Source of the DNA: Glaciecola sp. UBA2563
Lineage (GTDB): Bacteria; Pseudomonadota; Gammaproteobacteria; Enterobacterales; Alteromonadaceae
DNA: 49,877 nt
Assembly (NCBI GenBank): GCA_002340325.1
Contig: DDLV01000015.1
Span: 1 to 49,877, forward strand
Reading direction: 5' to 3'
The first letter of the stretch is position 1, and each line of letters begins with the position of its first letter. A model generated the notes under the pieces. The model was not told the origin of the DNA, made no database searches, and saw only the letters and a list, made by a program, of their open reading frames with translations. The translations under genes were made by a program, and so were the position numbers. Of the stretch, positions 17,912 to 26,437 are shown piece after piece.

Positions 17912-19357
17912 ATGCCTGCTTTCCCTATACATAAATACCTGTTGTTTCTGCTGTTACTAACGACGTCAACCGCAGTAATACCGGATGTAACTGATAAAGA
18001 ACTAGACTTTTCTGACGACATTACACTATTGAAGTCTGCATTGATGGAGCTTCATCCGGGTTATAGACGATATATCGATGAAAAAACCTTAAATGCAAAC
18101 TGGGACACGCTAGCAGCCCAGTCTCAAAATACATCTGTACTGACTTTTTATTCAGAAGTGTCAGATGTTTTGAGTGATATTCGATGCGAGCACACGAAAG
18201 CAGAGCTACCAGAAAATTACGAAAAACAGAAAAAAGCTAACATGCTTCCGTTTACGGTCAAGATTTTTGACAACAATATGTTTATTGATAAAAACACGCT
18301 GAGTCTATCAAAAGGGACTGAGATCCTATCAATAAACGAGGTGACTTCCGCGGATATACTGGCAAGGATTAGATCATTGGTGGCAATTGATGGTTATACG
18401 GAGCACACCATCGACCGAAAAATTGAACAAGACTTTGATTTGGTGGGTTCAAATTTAGAGGAGTTTTTAGCGCCAGCGGCTCTTGGGTTAGATGAATACC
18501 CATCAAGTTACACGCTTAGCGTGAGAGAAAATGATGTTGAAAAAGTCATAACAGTTAGCACCATTGATTTCCAGCAATGGATAAAAATGGCAGAAGTCAA
18601 ATACCGCAAAGACTTCAAGGATTCTGTCTTTCTGGAGATTGATGATGAATTAGCCACGCTTACCGTCGATACATTTGTTAACTATCGTCAACCAGTTGAT
18701 CCTGATGTTTTATTCGATGGCGTATTTGAGCAAATAAGAAATGCGAAAGTTCAGCATCTTATCGTTGATTTACGTAATAATGGAGGTGGCAGCGACGATG
18801 CGCAGTTGGCACTGATGCGACATCTTTTTAATAGTCCATTTAGAATAAATGATGCAGCATGGGTCGCGAATAAGCATATTCGCCGTTGGAAAGATAAAAT
18901 AACCACCTGGGACGACACTGTATTCAGCTTTTTGTTACCCTTTGTGACATCAAGTGATGACATCGGGCGTAAAATCCCTAGCATTTTCATTGGTGACAAC
19001 TACGAGTTGCAAAAACCAGCAGCAAACGCATTTACTGGAAGAATCACCGTTCTCACAAGTAAAAACAACGCCTCCGCGTCTGCTGGAATGTTGGCGCACA
19101 TGCAAAAGCAACCTCATATTCGGTTGGTCGGTGAGCCTACTGGGGGTAATCAAGGTGGCGTGACAGCAAGCATGATTGGGTTTCTAAAACTACCTAAGTC
19201 AGGCATCACAGTTCGCATACCGTTGATAAGGAATCGGTATGCAATTGATGATGCTAAAGATGGTGTTGGCGTTGAGCCGGATGTCTTAATAGAGGCATCT
19301 ATGCAAGATTGGCTATTAGATCGAGATGCCGCAATGCAATTTGCAAAAAGTAACTAG
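17912..19357 (+). CDS. Secreted S41-family (tail-specific/C-terminal processing) peptidase
   Basis: A 481-residue protein with an N-terminal signal segment (KYLLFLLLLTTSTA). The S41 core is seen in VQHLIVDLRNNGGGSDDAQ, the strand ITVLTSKNNASASAGML (the catalytic serine region) and LVGEPTGGNQGG. No typical PDZ domain is clear; the N-terminal ~200 residues hold an S41 helical part instead. The C-terminal GVGVEPDVLIE is also common in the family. The peptidase probably acts in the periplasm or outside the cell; the substrate is unknown. A 7-bp GGGCTG/CAGCCC hairpin follows the stop. No operon partner was seen. Confidence 0.85.
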   Translation: MPAFPIHKYLLFLLLLTTSTAVIPDVTDKELDFSDDITLLKSALMELHPGYRRYIDEKTLNANWDTLAAQSQNTSVLTFYSEVSDVLSDIRCEHTKAELPENYEKQKKANMLPFTVKIFDNNMFIDKNTLSLSKGTEILSINEVTSADILARIRSLVAIDGYTEHTIDRKIEQDFDLVGSNLEEFLAPAALGLDEYPSSYTLSVRENDVEKVITVSTIDFQQWIKMAEVKYRKDFKDSVFLEIDDELATLTVDTFVNYRQPVDPDVLFDGVFEQIRNAKVQHLIVDLRNNGGGSDDAQLALMRHLFNSPFRINDAAWVANKHIRRWKDKITTWDDTVFSFLLPFVTSSDDIGRKIPSIFIGDNYELQKPAANAFTGRITVLTSKNNASASAGMLAHMQKQPHIRLVGEPTGGNQGGVTASMIGFLKLPKSGITVRIPLIRNRYAIDDAKDGVGVEPDVLIEASMQDWLLDRDAAMQFAKSN

Positions 19358-19377
19358 GGCTGTTTACAAGCAGCCCT
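19356..19377. terminator. Short hairpin, probable terminator between convergent genes
   Basis: AGGGCTG, an 8-base loop and CAGCCCT form a 7-bp stem that starts at the S41 peptidase stop. A pyrimidine-rich stretch follows rather than a clean T run, so strength is uncertain. It lies just before the end of the convergent ComEA-like gene. Confidence 0.5.
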
Positions 19378-19383
19378 TCTACT

Positions 19384-19962
19384 CTACGTTTTCTTTTTTT
19401 CAGTCTTTTTCTTTGTAGATTTTTTCTTATCTGTTTTACTTTTCTTTGTTGTCGCTTTGCTTTTCTTATCTTTAGCTGCTGTTTTCTTAGCTTTACTTTC
19501 GTCTTTGGTTTTTACTGTGGAAGATTTTTTGTCAGTAGAGGCTTTTTCTTTGGCTGCCTTGTCTTTCGCTTTTGCCGCTGTTTTTGTCGAAGAGGCAATT
19601 GTTGCTTTTGAAGATGCTTTGGACGCCTTGCCGTCTTTGCTTAACTGTTTGGTCGACGTGATTGGCTTTTTGCCCGTTGCTTTGGTTGCACCTTTGCTTG
19701 TTGAGACTTCGGACTTTAAATTGTTAAAAGTGCTTTTACCTATTCCCGGCACATTCATAAGGTCTTCAACGCGCTTAAAGCTTCCGTTTTTCTTGCGGTA
19801 ATCTACAATCGCTTTAGCTTTGACTTCTCCAATTCCAGGTAAGTTTTCCATCAAAGCTCGCGCATCCGCCTTATTTATATTCACCATTTCAGCAAAGGCT
19901 ATACTGGATAGGCTCAGTAACACACTTATGAATAATACTTTACATGCATGTTTCAATTTCAT
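19384..19962 (-). CDS. ComEA-like helix-hairpin-helix DNA-binding protein with long Lys/Ala/Ser-rich tail
   Basis: A 192-residue protein. A signal peptide (to about AFA24) is followed by one ComEA-type double helix-hairpin-helix domain: VNINKADARALMENLPGIGE, then AIVDYRKKNGSFKRVEDL, then the second hairpin VPGIGKST. ComEA proteins bind incoming double-stranded DNA in the periplasm during natural transformation. The family usually stops at about 100 residues. Here roughly 100 more residues follow, made almost only of Lys, Ala, Ser and Thr, like histone H1 tails. The strongly positive tail should add non-specific DNA binding. No other competence gene is adjacent. Confidence 0.85.
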   Translation of the reverse strand: MKLKHACKVLFISVLLSLSSIAFAEMVNINKADARALMENLPGIGEVKAKAIVDYRKKNGSFKRVEDLMNVPGIGKSTFNNLKSEVSTSKGATKATGKKPITSTKQLSKDGKASKASSKATIASSTKTAAKAKDKAAKEKASTDKKSSTVKTKDESKAKKTAAKDKKSKATTKKSKTDKKKSTKKKTEKKKT

Positions 19963-19998
19963 TGATTAAATTCCCAAAAAGAAGTGATAACAAGATGA

Positions 19999-20829
19999 TT
20001 AGGCTAACTTCATTGCCTTTGCTCGCAACCAGTTTAACTCATCATAACGAGTGGTTCCACAGGTGATGTGAAGCGTCACCGCATGTCGAGATTTAGCTGA
20101 CGTATTCGCATTACTATAATGTGGCAACTGCCCATTAAACACTACAAGGCTACCTTTTTGCACTTCGAGCGCGACGGCACCTGATTCAGAAGGCCATTGC
20201 ACGTCTGACAAAGCGTCTAAACGAGTTGTATCGTCCTCGAACCGTTTAAATTGCTCCTTGATCGGAAAAAGAGCAGTATCTGGCGTCACCATCAGGCATC
20301 CATTTTGTTTATTCGCATCTTCGATCGCAATCCAAAAGGTAATGACGCTAGTTGGGTATGTCATAAAATATGTTGCGTCCTGATGCCACCTCACCTTACC
20401 GCCGATTTTTGGCTGCTTAAAAATATACATGGACTGCCTGATTTCAGGGTGTATTTGTCCAATTGATTTCGCTATTGATGCGATATCTGGTCGCTGGCAA
20501 AACGCATTAAATGCGTTGTTATATTTATGCAAAGCATGTCCGATTTTGTTAATGCTTAGCGACTTTGATTGAACCAACTCGCCATCCCTACCAAAGGCAT
20601 CCTCCTCAAAAAAGCACTTAATCGCATCATCAGACGTCAGAAAATAACGGTCACGGGAAGTGGTATCATTTTCGGTAGAGAAAATACTGCGTGTCGAATT
20701 TTCATCAAAATCCTCAACGATCTTAAGGGCAGCGTTTTGCAATGTATCCATCACACTGTGATCAAAGTATTTGTCTAGTATCAAATATCCTTGCTCTTGA
20801 TATTGCGACTGTTGTTCCTTGCTAAGCAT
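19999..20829 (-). CDS. Phytanoyl-CoA dioxygenase (PhyH) family Fe(II)/2-oxoglutarate oxygenase
   Basis: A 276-residue PhyH-family oxygenase. The iron-binding facial triad is visible: the HxD pair in VRWHQDATYF and the distal His in QLPHYSNANTSAKSRH, where the following Arg would hold 2-oxoglutarate. Mid-protein segments ITFWIAIEDANKQNGCLMV and GSLVVFNGQ are also conserved. The substrate cannot be inferred; bacterial members act on phytanoyl-CoA, ectoine and many other metabolites. AGAGAG lies 7 bases before the ATG. It is transcribed away from the repeat-bearing intergenic region to its right. Confidence 0.88.
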   Translation of the reverse strand: MLSKEQQSQYQEQGYLILDKYFDHSVMDTLQNAALKIVEDFDENSTRSIFSTENDTTSRDRYFLTSDDAIKCFFEEDAFGRDGELVQSKSLSINKIGHALHKYNNAFNAFCQRPDIASIAKSIGQIHPEIRQSMYIFKQPKIGGKVRWHQDATYFMTYPTSVITFWIAIEDANKQNGCLMVTPDTALFPIKEQFKRFEDDTTRLDALSDVQWPSESGAVALEVQKGSLVVFNGQLPHYSNANTSAKSRHAVTLHITCGTTRYDELNWLRAKAMKLA

Positions 20830-21009
20830 CTATTGACTCTCTTTTCGGTAGACATTTTGGGATTTAGCGACACAAAATCCCCGAAAGCGACACAAACTGC
20901 CCTGATTTCACACTTCTTGCCCAGTATATCCACAAAATGGACTTACGCCCCACTTTTATCCCCCATAAAATCCATCAAACCCACATTGATAGTGATTTAT
21001 GCTGAATGT

Positions 21010-21148
21010 TTAAGTGAGAAAGCTAGCTGCGGAGATGTTTACATGTAAAAGACGCTCGAGACATCCATGTTCGCTCGGGCGAGTGCATCCATGCACTCGC
21101 ACGCTTTTACATGTAAACATTCCTCCGCTTAGACGCTTCCTCACTTAA
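21010..21148. repeat. Dispersed imperfect palindrome, copy 1
   Basis: The outer arms TTAAGTGAG (21010-21018) and CTCACTTAA (21140-21148) are exact inverses. Inside, GTTTACATGTAAAAG recurs in inverted form near the right end. A central perfect 10-bp hairpin GCGAGTGCAT-cc-ATGCACTCGC lies at 21079-21100. A closely related block of the same length is at 35151-35274. The structure resembles a small non-coding mobile or palindromic repeat (MITE/REP-like). Confidence 0.8.
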
Positions 21149-21204
21149 TCAAACAACACTACGCGAAAGCCTGAGAGCGCATAGTTGATGCGAAGAATCG
21201 TCAT

Positions 21205-21220
21205 CCTCGCGAAAGCGAGG
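21205..21220. repeat. REP-like hairpin CCTCGCgaaaGCGAGG
   Basis: A perfect 6-bp stem with a GAAA tetraloop lies within the context GTCATCCTCGCGAAAGCGAG. Hairpins of the form GTCATyCyCGCgaaaGCGrGrA are common dispersed extragenic repeats in several gammaproteobacteria, so this is probably one unit of such a family. Confidence 0.6.
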
Positions 21221-21402
21221 AACTCTTGAAATTTATAATAAACTCAAAACAATGAGGACGTTTCGGAGTGGTTATTTATCTCAGTCTATACCCACGTTGT
21301 TTCAATTGAGGTACCATTACGTTGACTATCTCTAGGGCATTTCTAAGGCACTATCACAGATACCAGTGCTTCAAAACGTAAAGCTTAATCCAAGGATCCC
21401 AA

Positions 21403-21888
21403 TTGAAATTAATCGATAGTGATTTGTTAGATCACCTTCAAGTAAACGGTGAACAGGCTGCGCGCCGTCGAGCAAATCATAATTTTCACGAAAAGAACGA
21501 CGCCATGGTTCAGCGACTTTTTATAAGTATGGAGTCGGATAGTTACGTCAGACCTCATTTCCATCCGGAATCACATAAATGGGAGTTCTTCCTAGTGCTG
21601 CGTGGCCGATTAGATTTTCTTGTATTCGATGATGACGGAACGCTTAAAGAGCGTATTGCTTTGGATGCTGACGGACCTGTGAGAGGATTGGAAATCCCTT
21701 TCAATACCTGGCATTGCACGGTTGTTAATGAAGGTAGCGTGCAGTTTCTCGAAGTTAAAGAGGGTCCATATGTCGTAAACAACGATAAGCACTTTGCCGA
21801 ATGGTCACCACCCGAAGAAAGCGAGATCGTACCCAATTACCTTGCGCTGCTTAAAGAGCTTCAGCCAGGGCAAGTCGCGAAACTATAA
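21403..21888 (+). CDS. WbuC-family cupin-fold metalloprotein
   Basis: A 161-residue single-domain cupin. The metal-binding motif is PHFHPESHKWEFFLVLRG, and the second cupin motif contains IPFNTWHCTVVNEG. These and the tail segment VKEGPYV match WbuC, a cupin often found in O-antigen gene clusters with no settled function. The start is a TTG, supported by AAGGA 6 bases upstream. No polysaccharide genes flank it here. It is 24 bases upstream of the flavoprotein gene on the same strand, so the two are probably cotranscribed. Confidence 0.8.
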   Translation: MKLIDSDLLDHLQVNGEQAARRRANHNFHEKNDAMVQRLFISMESDSYVRPHFHPESHKWEFFLVLRGRLDFLVFDDDGTLKERIALDADGPVRGLEIPFNTWHCTVVNEGSVQFLEVKEGPYVVNNDKHFAEWSPPEESEIVPNYLALLKELQPGQVAKL

Positions 21889-21912
21889 TTTGGATTTAAA
21901 TGAAAGGTTGGA

Positions 21913-23097
21913 TTGGCTGTGAAGTATGATGTTGTCATTTTGGGTGCAGGAGCAGCTGGTTTATTTTGCGCCATTGAAGCTGCAAAGCGTGGCCGAAAGG
22001 TCGCTGTTATCGATCATGCAAAACGCTTGGGCGGCAAGATACTGATGTCTGGCGGCGGGCGCTGTAATTTTACCAACATGTATACAGCACCTGAAAACTT
22101 TCTAGGTCAAAATCCACATTTTTGCAAATCTGCGCTTAGCCGCTACACACAATGGGATTTTATTGAGCTAGTCAATACCTACAATATTGTTCACCACGAA
22201 AAAACCCTTGGTCAGCTTTTTTGCGACAATACCGCAAAAGACATCGTAGACATGTTGTTAGCTGAATGCGCTAAAGTTCAAGTGAATATTGTAAATCGAA
22301 CACAATTTAATGGCGTATCTGCAAATGATGTTGGATACACTGTCAGCACATCAAAAGGTGACTTTGCTTGCGAAAGTTTTGTAGTGGCCACGGGTGGATT
22401 AAGTATGCCAAAACTAGGCGCTTCACCGGTAGGCTATCGCATAGCAGAGCAATTTGGTATTCCGATTATTCCAACAAGAGCTGCACTGGTGCCGTTTACA
22501 CTTCACGACCATGACAAGAATATACTGTCCGAACTCAGTGGTATTTCTGTAGATGCTAGCGCAACTTGCAATGGAACACAGTTTGACGAAAATATTCTAT
22601 TTACGCATAGAGGATTGAGTGGTCCAGCTGTGTTGCAGATCTCATCGTATTGGCTTCCGGGTAACACAGTAAGTTTTGATCTAGCCCCACAGATTAAACT
22701 AAATGATACTTTGGTTCAGGCACAAAAAGATAATCCCAACATGCACCTCTCAAATGCTCTCGGTTCAATCTACCCAAAGCGAATGTTGCAAACGATTTTG
22801 CCCCATTTTCAAATTCAAAATAAACCGCTAAAACAGTATACCCAGTCACAGATACAGCAGGTGCTCTCCGCATTTTCGAATTGGGAAGTTATCCCAAACG
22901 GAACAGAAGGGTATAGAACGGCGGAAGTCACGTTAGGCGGTGTCGACACAGACTTTCTCAGTTCGAAAACGATGGAATGTAAGCAAAACAAAGGCCTCTA
23001 TTTTATTGGTGAAGTCGTTGATGTGACCGGCTGGCTTGGCGGCTACAATTTTCAGTGGGCCTGGTCTAGTGGCTGGGTAGCGGGGCAGGTTGTGTAG
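21913..23097 (+). CDS. HI0933/YhiN-family FAD-dependent oxidoreductase
   Basis: A 394-residue flavoprotein. The FAD Rossmann motif VVILGAGAAGLFCAIEAAKR is followed by the family signature GGKILMSGGGRCNFTN. The C-terminal GEVVDVTGWLGGYNFQWAW is diagnostic for the HI0933-like group, whose reaction is unknown. The TTG at 21913 is kept because AAAGG lies 5 bases upstream; the GTG at 21919 would give the shorter N-terminus MKYDVV. It lies just after the WbuC-like gene and converges on the GGDEF/EAL gene. Confidence 0.85.
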   Translation: MAVKYDVVILGAGAAGLFCAIEAAKRGRKVAVIDHAKRLGGKILMSGGGRCNFTNMYTAPENFLGQNPHFCKSALSRYTQWDFIELVNTYNIVHHEKTLGQLFCDNTAKDIVDMLLAECAKVQVNIVNRTQFNGVSANDVGYTVSTSKGDFACESFVVATGGLSMPKLGASPVGYRIAEQFGIPIIPTRAALVPFTLHDHDKNILSELSGISVDASATCNGTQFDENILFTHRGLSGPAVLQISSYWLPGNTVSFDLAPQIKLNDTLVQAQKDNPNMHLSNALGSIYPKRMLQTILPHFQIQNKPLKQYTQSQIQQVLSAFSNWEVIPNGTEGYRTAEVTLGGVDTDFLSSKTMECKQNKGLYFIGEVVDVTGWLGGYNFQWAWSSGWVAGQVV

Positions 23098-23117
23098 TCT
23101 TTGTTTTAAAACGATGA

Positions 23118-25502
23118 TTATTGAACCAACGGAGCTGGTTCATCAAGCGCATAACCTTGGCCGAAACTTACACCAAGTTCAAAGAGTGCTTTGCGAATAC
23201 TTTGACTTTCCACATATTCTGCGATTACCTGTATGTTCATTACTTCTGCAATATCAACGATTGACTTCACATAGAGCATGTCAACTTTGTTTTTAACAAT
23301 ATTGCGAATAAAGGTTCCGTCAATCTTAATAAAATCAACGGGCAGATTTTTTAAGTAGTTAAACGATGCTCCACCGCTGCCGAAATTATCTAGTGCAAAT
23401 AAACAATGCATTGAATGGATAATATCCAAAAACCTCTTAGTTGCTTCAATATTGCGAATAACTGCCGTTTCTTTCACTTCAAAATTGACAGTTCCATCGG
23501 GTAATCGTGACGTACTGATTAATGTTTGTAACTCTTGCAGGAAACTTTTGCTAGAAAGACTATAACTAGACACGTTTACCCAGTACTTCTGACCACTATC
23601 AAAAAGCTGTTTATTGTGATTAAGTGTAGATATAAGTTTTTTAACAACGAATAAGTCAATCTTTTCCGTAAGTCCATAGCGCTCTGCTGAGGGCAAAAAC
23701 GCGCCGGGCGGTATAACTTGATGTGTTGTCTTGTCCTTGATGCGGAGCAAGACTTCTTGGCGTTTATGATTATCTGATGCATCTAACTGAATGATAGATT
23801 GTGAAAACAGCTCAATATTATCATTCTCAAGGGCATGATGAATGCGTTGTACCCAGCCAAGATCGCCTTGATTCTCAAATTGTGGTTTATTTCCATCGTC
23901 AATTAAATGAACACGATTACGCCCTAAGTCCTTAGCAACAAAACATGCAGCGTCCGCTTGATTCATTAACTCAGAGGCTTCAATATTCAACTTATCAACG
24001 ACGACAACGCCTATGCTGACGCTTATGCGAAAAACAGTTTCTGCATATCGATACTCCCAACGATCAATCGCGTCCCTTATGGATTCAGCAATGTTTTTGG
24101 CGTCGCGTCTGCCGCAGTTAGTCAAAAGGATGGCAAATTCATCACCGCCTAATCTGATGACTAGATCGTTCGATCTGACAAATCGTTTGATGAGGCTGGA
24201 CACCTGGCACAGAAGTTCATCTCCAGCGCTATGCCCAGCCGTATCGTTGACCAGCTTAAATTGATCTAAATCGAGTATTGCCAAGGCAAATTGCGGGGGT
24301 TCCACATTGTCAGAGATAGCATTAAGCGCATCTTTCAATACACGTCTGTTTGGTAACTTGGTCAATGCGTCATGTCTTGCTTGAAACTCTAATTCGATAG
24401 ATAGTTTTTTTGCTTCAGTGATGTTTTGTAACTGCAAAATGGCGTAACTGAATACATTCTTGTCATTTCTAACCGCCGAAAAGTTCAAAATGGCGGCCAA
24501 CCATTTACCTTCCATATCATGGCAATCGGCGTTGTATTCAAAGCTTGCTATATTGCCCTTAACGAGTAATTTGAAGAAATTGTTAATTTTTGAATAGTCT
24601 TTTTCAGATATAAACTGATTGATCAATAGACAATCGCTGTTTTCTACACTTAATGTTGTTTTCAGTGATTTGTTCAAGCGAAAAAGTGATTGTTTTTCAT
24701 TAACTAAAGCCGTTGCAAGGGGAGCATGAATAAATGCTTTCTCGGACTCTGAATTTCTCAGCTCTATCTCTTCAATCTTTTCTTTTATCTCATGCCGAAG
24801 CTGTATGTCGCGTTTAGTTAGGTTGGTAGCCATCGGGTAAGCGTTTGAAATTAACTGTTCGAACTCACCTCCATTGATTTTGCTGAGTTTCGATGAGAAG
24901 ATCTTTGACGCTATAACTTCTCGCACAATCACCAATAATCTGTCAACGGGTGTGAATAATAGCCGTTGGATTTTGAGTATTGCAAGAACAGCCACAGTAA
25001 GTATTGTGAGCGTAATCAGAAGCAATGCAAACAAATATTCAATAAACGTATTGTATATTTCATCTGTAGAGTAATAGATGCGCAAATGGGCAAACACTTT
25101 TTCGCTATCGACAATTGGTATTTCAAGTGTTCCTGTATTTACATATACCCACTCAAAGAGCCATAAAAAGTGCCGATGCTCTTCAAGATACATCTGGATT
25201 TCAAATGTGTGCTCACTTCTTGATGGTAACAGTAATATACTCGTTTTGAATATTGCCTCTTCGGTTCTTAACGCTGAAAGTTCTTGTTCTGTCGCTTGCC
25301 AATCTTCATTTTTAACTGCAATTGAAATGTCGCTGACAACAGCCTGTGCGCGATGACTTATGCGCTGTTCTACCTGAGCAATATAATTATTCATCGCAAT
25401 GTGCAAAAACAGCGCACCTACAACAAAAATTATGACGAATATTGCCAATGAGTGAATCAATAAAAAATTAAATCTTATAGACTGTAGTGGCAATCTATTC
25501 AT
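23118..25502 (-). CDS. Membrane GGDEF-EAL c-di-GMP protein with PAS domain
   Basis: About 794 residues from ATG 25500-25502. Two transmembrane helices frame a periplasmic region (roughly residues 12-32 and 155-180). A HAMP-like linker and a PAS-like domain (~260-370) follow, then GGDEF with intact RLGGDEFAILL (~450), then EAL with the motif EVLLR (~582). The EAL active site has Asn in place of the second Asp of DDFG (LDNFGSGGASFN), which may weaken phosphodiesterase activity; the GGDEF site looks active. The frame stays open upstream to a TTG at 25646, but that extension is not convincing. It converges on the HI0933-type gene with a 20-base gap. Confidence 0.88.
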   Translation of the reverse strand: MNRLPLQSIRFNFLLIHSLAIFVIIFVVGALFLHIAMNNYIAQVEQRISHRAQAVVSDISIAVKNEDWQATEQELSALRTEEAIFKTSILLLPSRSEHTFEIQMYLEEHRHFLWLFEWVYVNTGTLEIPIVDSEKVFAHLRIYYSTDEIYNTFIEYLFALLLITLTILTVAVLAILKIQRLLFTPVDRLLVIVREVIASKIFSSKLSKINGGEFEQLISNAYPMATNLTKRDIQLRHEIKEKIEEIELRNSESEKAFIHAPLATALVNEKQSLFRLNKSLKTTLSVENSDCLLINQFISEKDYSKINNFFKLLVKGNIASFEYNADCHDMEGKWLAAILNFSAVRNDKNVFSYAILQLQNITEAKKLSIELEFQARHDALTKLPNRRVLKDALNAISDNVEPPQFALAILDLDQFKLVNDTAGHSAGDELLCQVSSLIKRFVRSNDLVIRLGGDEFAILLTNCGRRDAKNIAESIRDAIDRWEYRYAETVFRISVSIGVVVVDKLNIEASELMNQADAACFVAKDLGRNRVHLIDDGNKPQFENQGDLGWVQRIHHALENDNIELFSQSIIQLDASDNHKRQEVLLRIKDKTTHQVIPPGAFLPSAERYGLTEKIDLFVVKKLISTLNHNKQLFDSGQKYWVNVSSYSLSSKSFLQELQTLISTSRLPDGTVNFEVKETAVIRNIEATKRFLDIIHSMHCLFALDNFGSGGASFNYLKNLPVDFIKIDGTFIRNIVKNKVDMLYVKSIVDIAEVMNIQVIAEYVESQSIRKALFELGVSFGQGYALDEPAPLVQ

Positions 25503-25679
25503 TAACGTTTGTGTCTCGAGAAATGCATCTACTCTGAGAATTCCTTTTTTCGTTTTAATGTATCCATGTTCTAGCCAAATGCTTATTATGAGAAGCAAAC
25601 AAGATTCTATGTTACTACGACTACTCCTGTGCCTAGATGCAACCAATTCGATTGCGCTTTTGTAAATTTTTTAAATGCA

Positions 25680-25703
25680 AAAAAGCGGCAAACGCCGCTT
25701 TTT
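25680..25703. terminator. Rho-independent terminator downstream of the PEP-CTERM gene
   Basis: AAAAAGCGGC, loop AAAC, GCCGCTTTTT is a perfect 10-bp stem with A and T runs. It separates the PEP-CTERM gene from the GGDEF-EAL gene, both on the minus strand. Confidence 0.9.
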
Positions 25704-25753
25704 CAAAAAGGTAGGAATAATACTACTCAATTTATTCCTACCATATTACCTGC

Positions 25754-26437
25754 CTATCCCATTCTTCGGCGCGCAAATGCAAGCCCAGCGAGTGCAAGAC
25801 CAAAAAGTGCTAGAGTGCCCGGTGCTGAGGCTTCGACTGTGGCTTGCCTGTTAGCAACGTCGTACCAGCCTTGATCTGAAAAACTGTAATCCGTTATATC
25901 GCCTTCTGTGTTCGTCGTGAAGTTTGAACCTGAGGACACATGGAACCAAATCCCCACATTCTCATCAAAGGCAATTCCACTGTAGTTAGGGTCGGAGGAC
26001 CAACTGTTTATGGCCGCAGTGCTGATATCAATCGTGAAGGTATCGCTTCCAACCGATATTGCGTCAGTTTGCAAAAATATCGAAGGGTTGCTGATGCTAT
26101 TTGCGTTGTTTTGGCCGTTGTAAACGTATGTGCTTAACGTGCCTGATGATAGGTCACCGTACATTATTGCTAGTTCGTTTACGTCAGACGATTTTGGATT
26201 TGGGCCGTTGTTTACAACCAGCCAAAATCCATCGACGTCGCTGCCAGGGGTAAATTCTGTCATCCATGTAAACCGTTCGGCATCCGCTGAATACGTCGAT
26301 GTTATGTTTTCTATGTCACTGCCTAAGTTATTCGGATTGGGGTTAGGATTGTCTATTGTGTATGTAAAAAGTGATGCATTAGCGAATGACACTGTCGTCA
26401 TCAACACCGCTGCAAAAACTGCCTTTATCAACTTCAT
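25754..26437 (-). CDS. Secreted PEP-CTERM-type surface protein
   Basis: A 227-residue protein with a Sec signal peptide (MKLIKAVFAAVLMTTVSFANA) and a beta-rich middle with many Asn, Ser and Thr. The C-terminus is of PEP-CTERM type: SAPGTLALFGLALAGLAFARRR, meaning a short motif, one hydrophobic helix and a basic end. Such tails direct export and processing by an exosortase, usually with exopolysaccharide. The Pro-Glu-Pro box is replaced by SAPG, a variant I recall from Alteromonadales. No exosortase is in the window. The protein body matches no family I know. A strong terminator follows. Confidence 0.75.
   Translation of the reverse strand: MKLIKAVFAAVLMTTVSFANASLFTYTIDNPNPNPNNLGSDIENITSTYSADAERFTWMTEFTPGSDVDGFWLVVNNGPNPKSSDVNELAIMYGDLSSGTLSTYVYNGQNNANSISNPSIFLQTDAISVGSDTFTIDISTAAINSWSSDPNYSGIAFDENVGIWFHVSSGSNFTTNTEGDITDYSFSDQGWYDVANRQATVEASAPGTLALFGLALAGLAFARRRMG

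Larger units (their letters stand above)
20830..21402. other. Intergenic region, 573 bases, rich in repeats
   Basis: No gene was found. It contains a direct repeat AGCGACACAAA (20866-20876 and 20886-20896) near the PhyH gene, the first copy of the ~124-base palindromic repeat (21023-21146) and a REP-like hairpin (21205-21220). The rest is upstream sequence of the cupin gene. Confidence 0.6.

Noticed and set aside
17763..17960. Small hydrophobic frame MQAFKF.../MKKQKILSIETFFF upstream of and overlapping the S41 peptidase start
   Set aside because: It overlaps the peptidase signal peptide in another frame, has a Cys-rich ending typical of random frames, and lacks a convincing ribosome site.
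19457..19801. Plus-strand open frame of 114 residues opposite the ComEA-like gene
   Set aside because: It is the antisense of the Lys/Ala-rich tail, which produces long stop-free hydrophobic frames by composition alone.
25503..25646. N-terminal extension of the GGDEF-EAL protein from a TTG
   Set aside because: The start codon is weak and the extra 48 residues are of mixed composition without a role; the internal ATG sits just before the first membrane helix.
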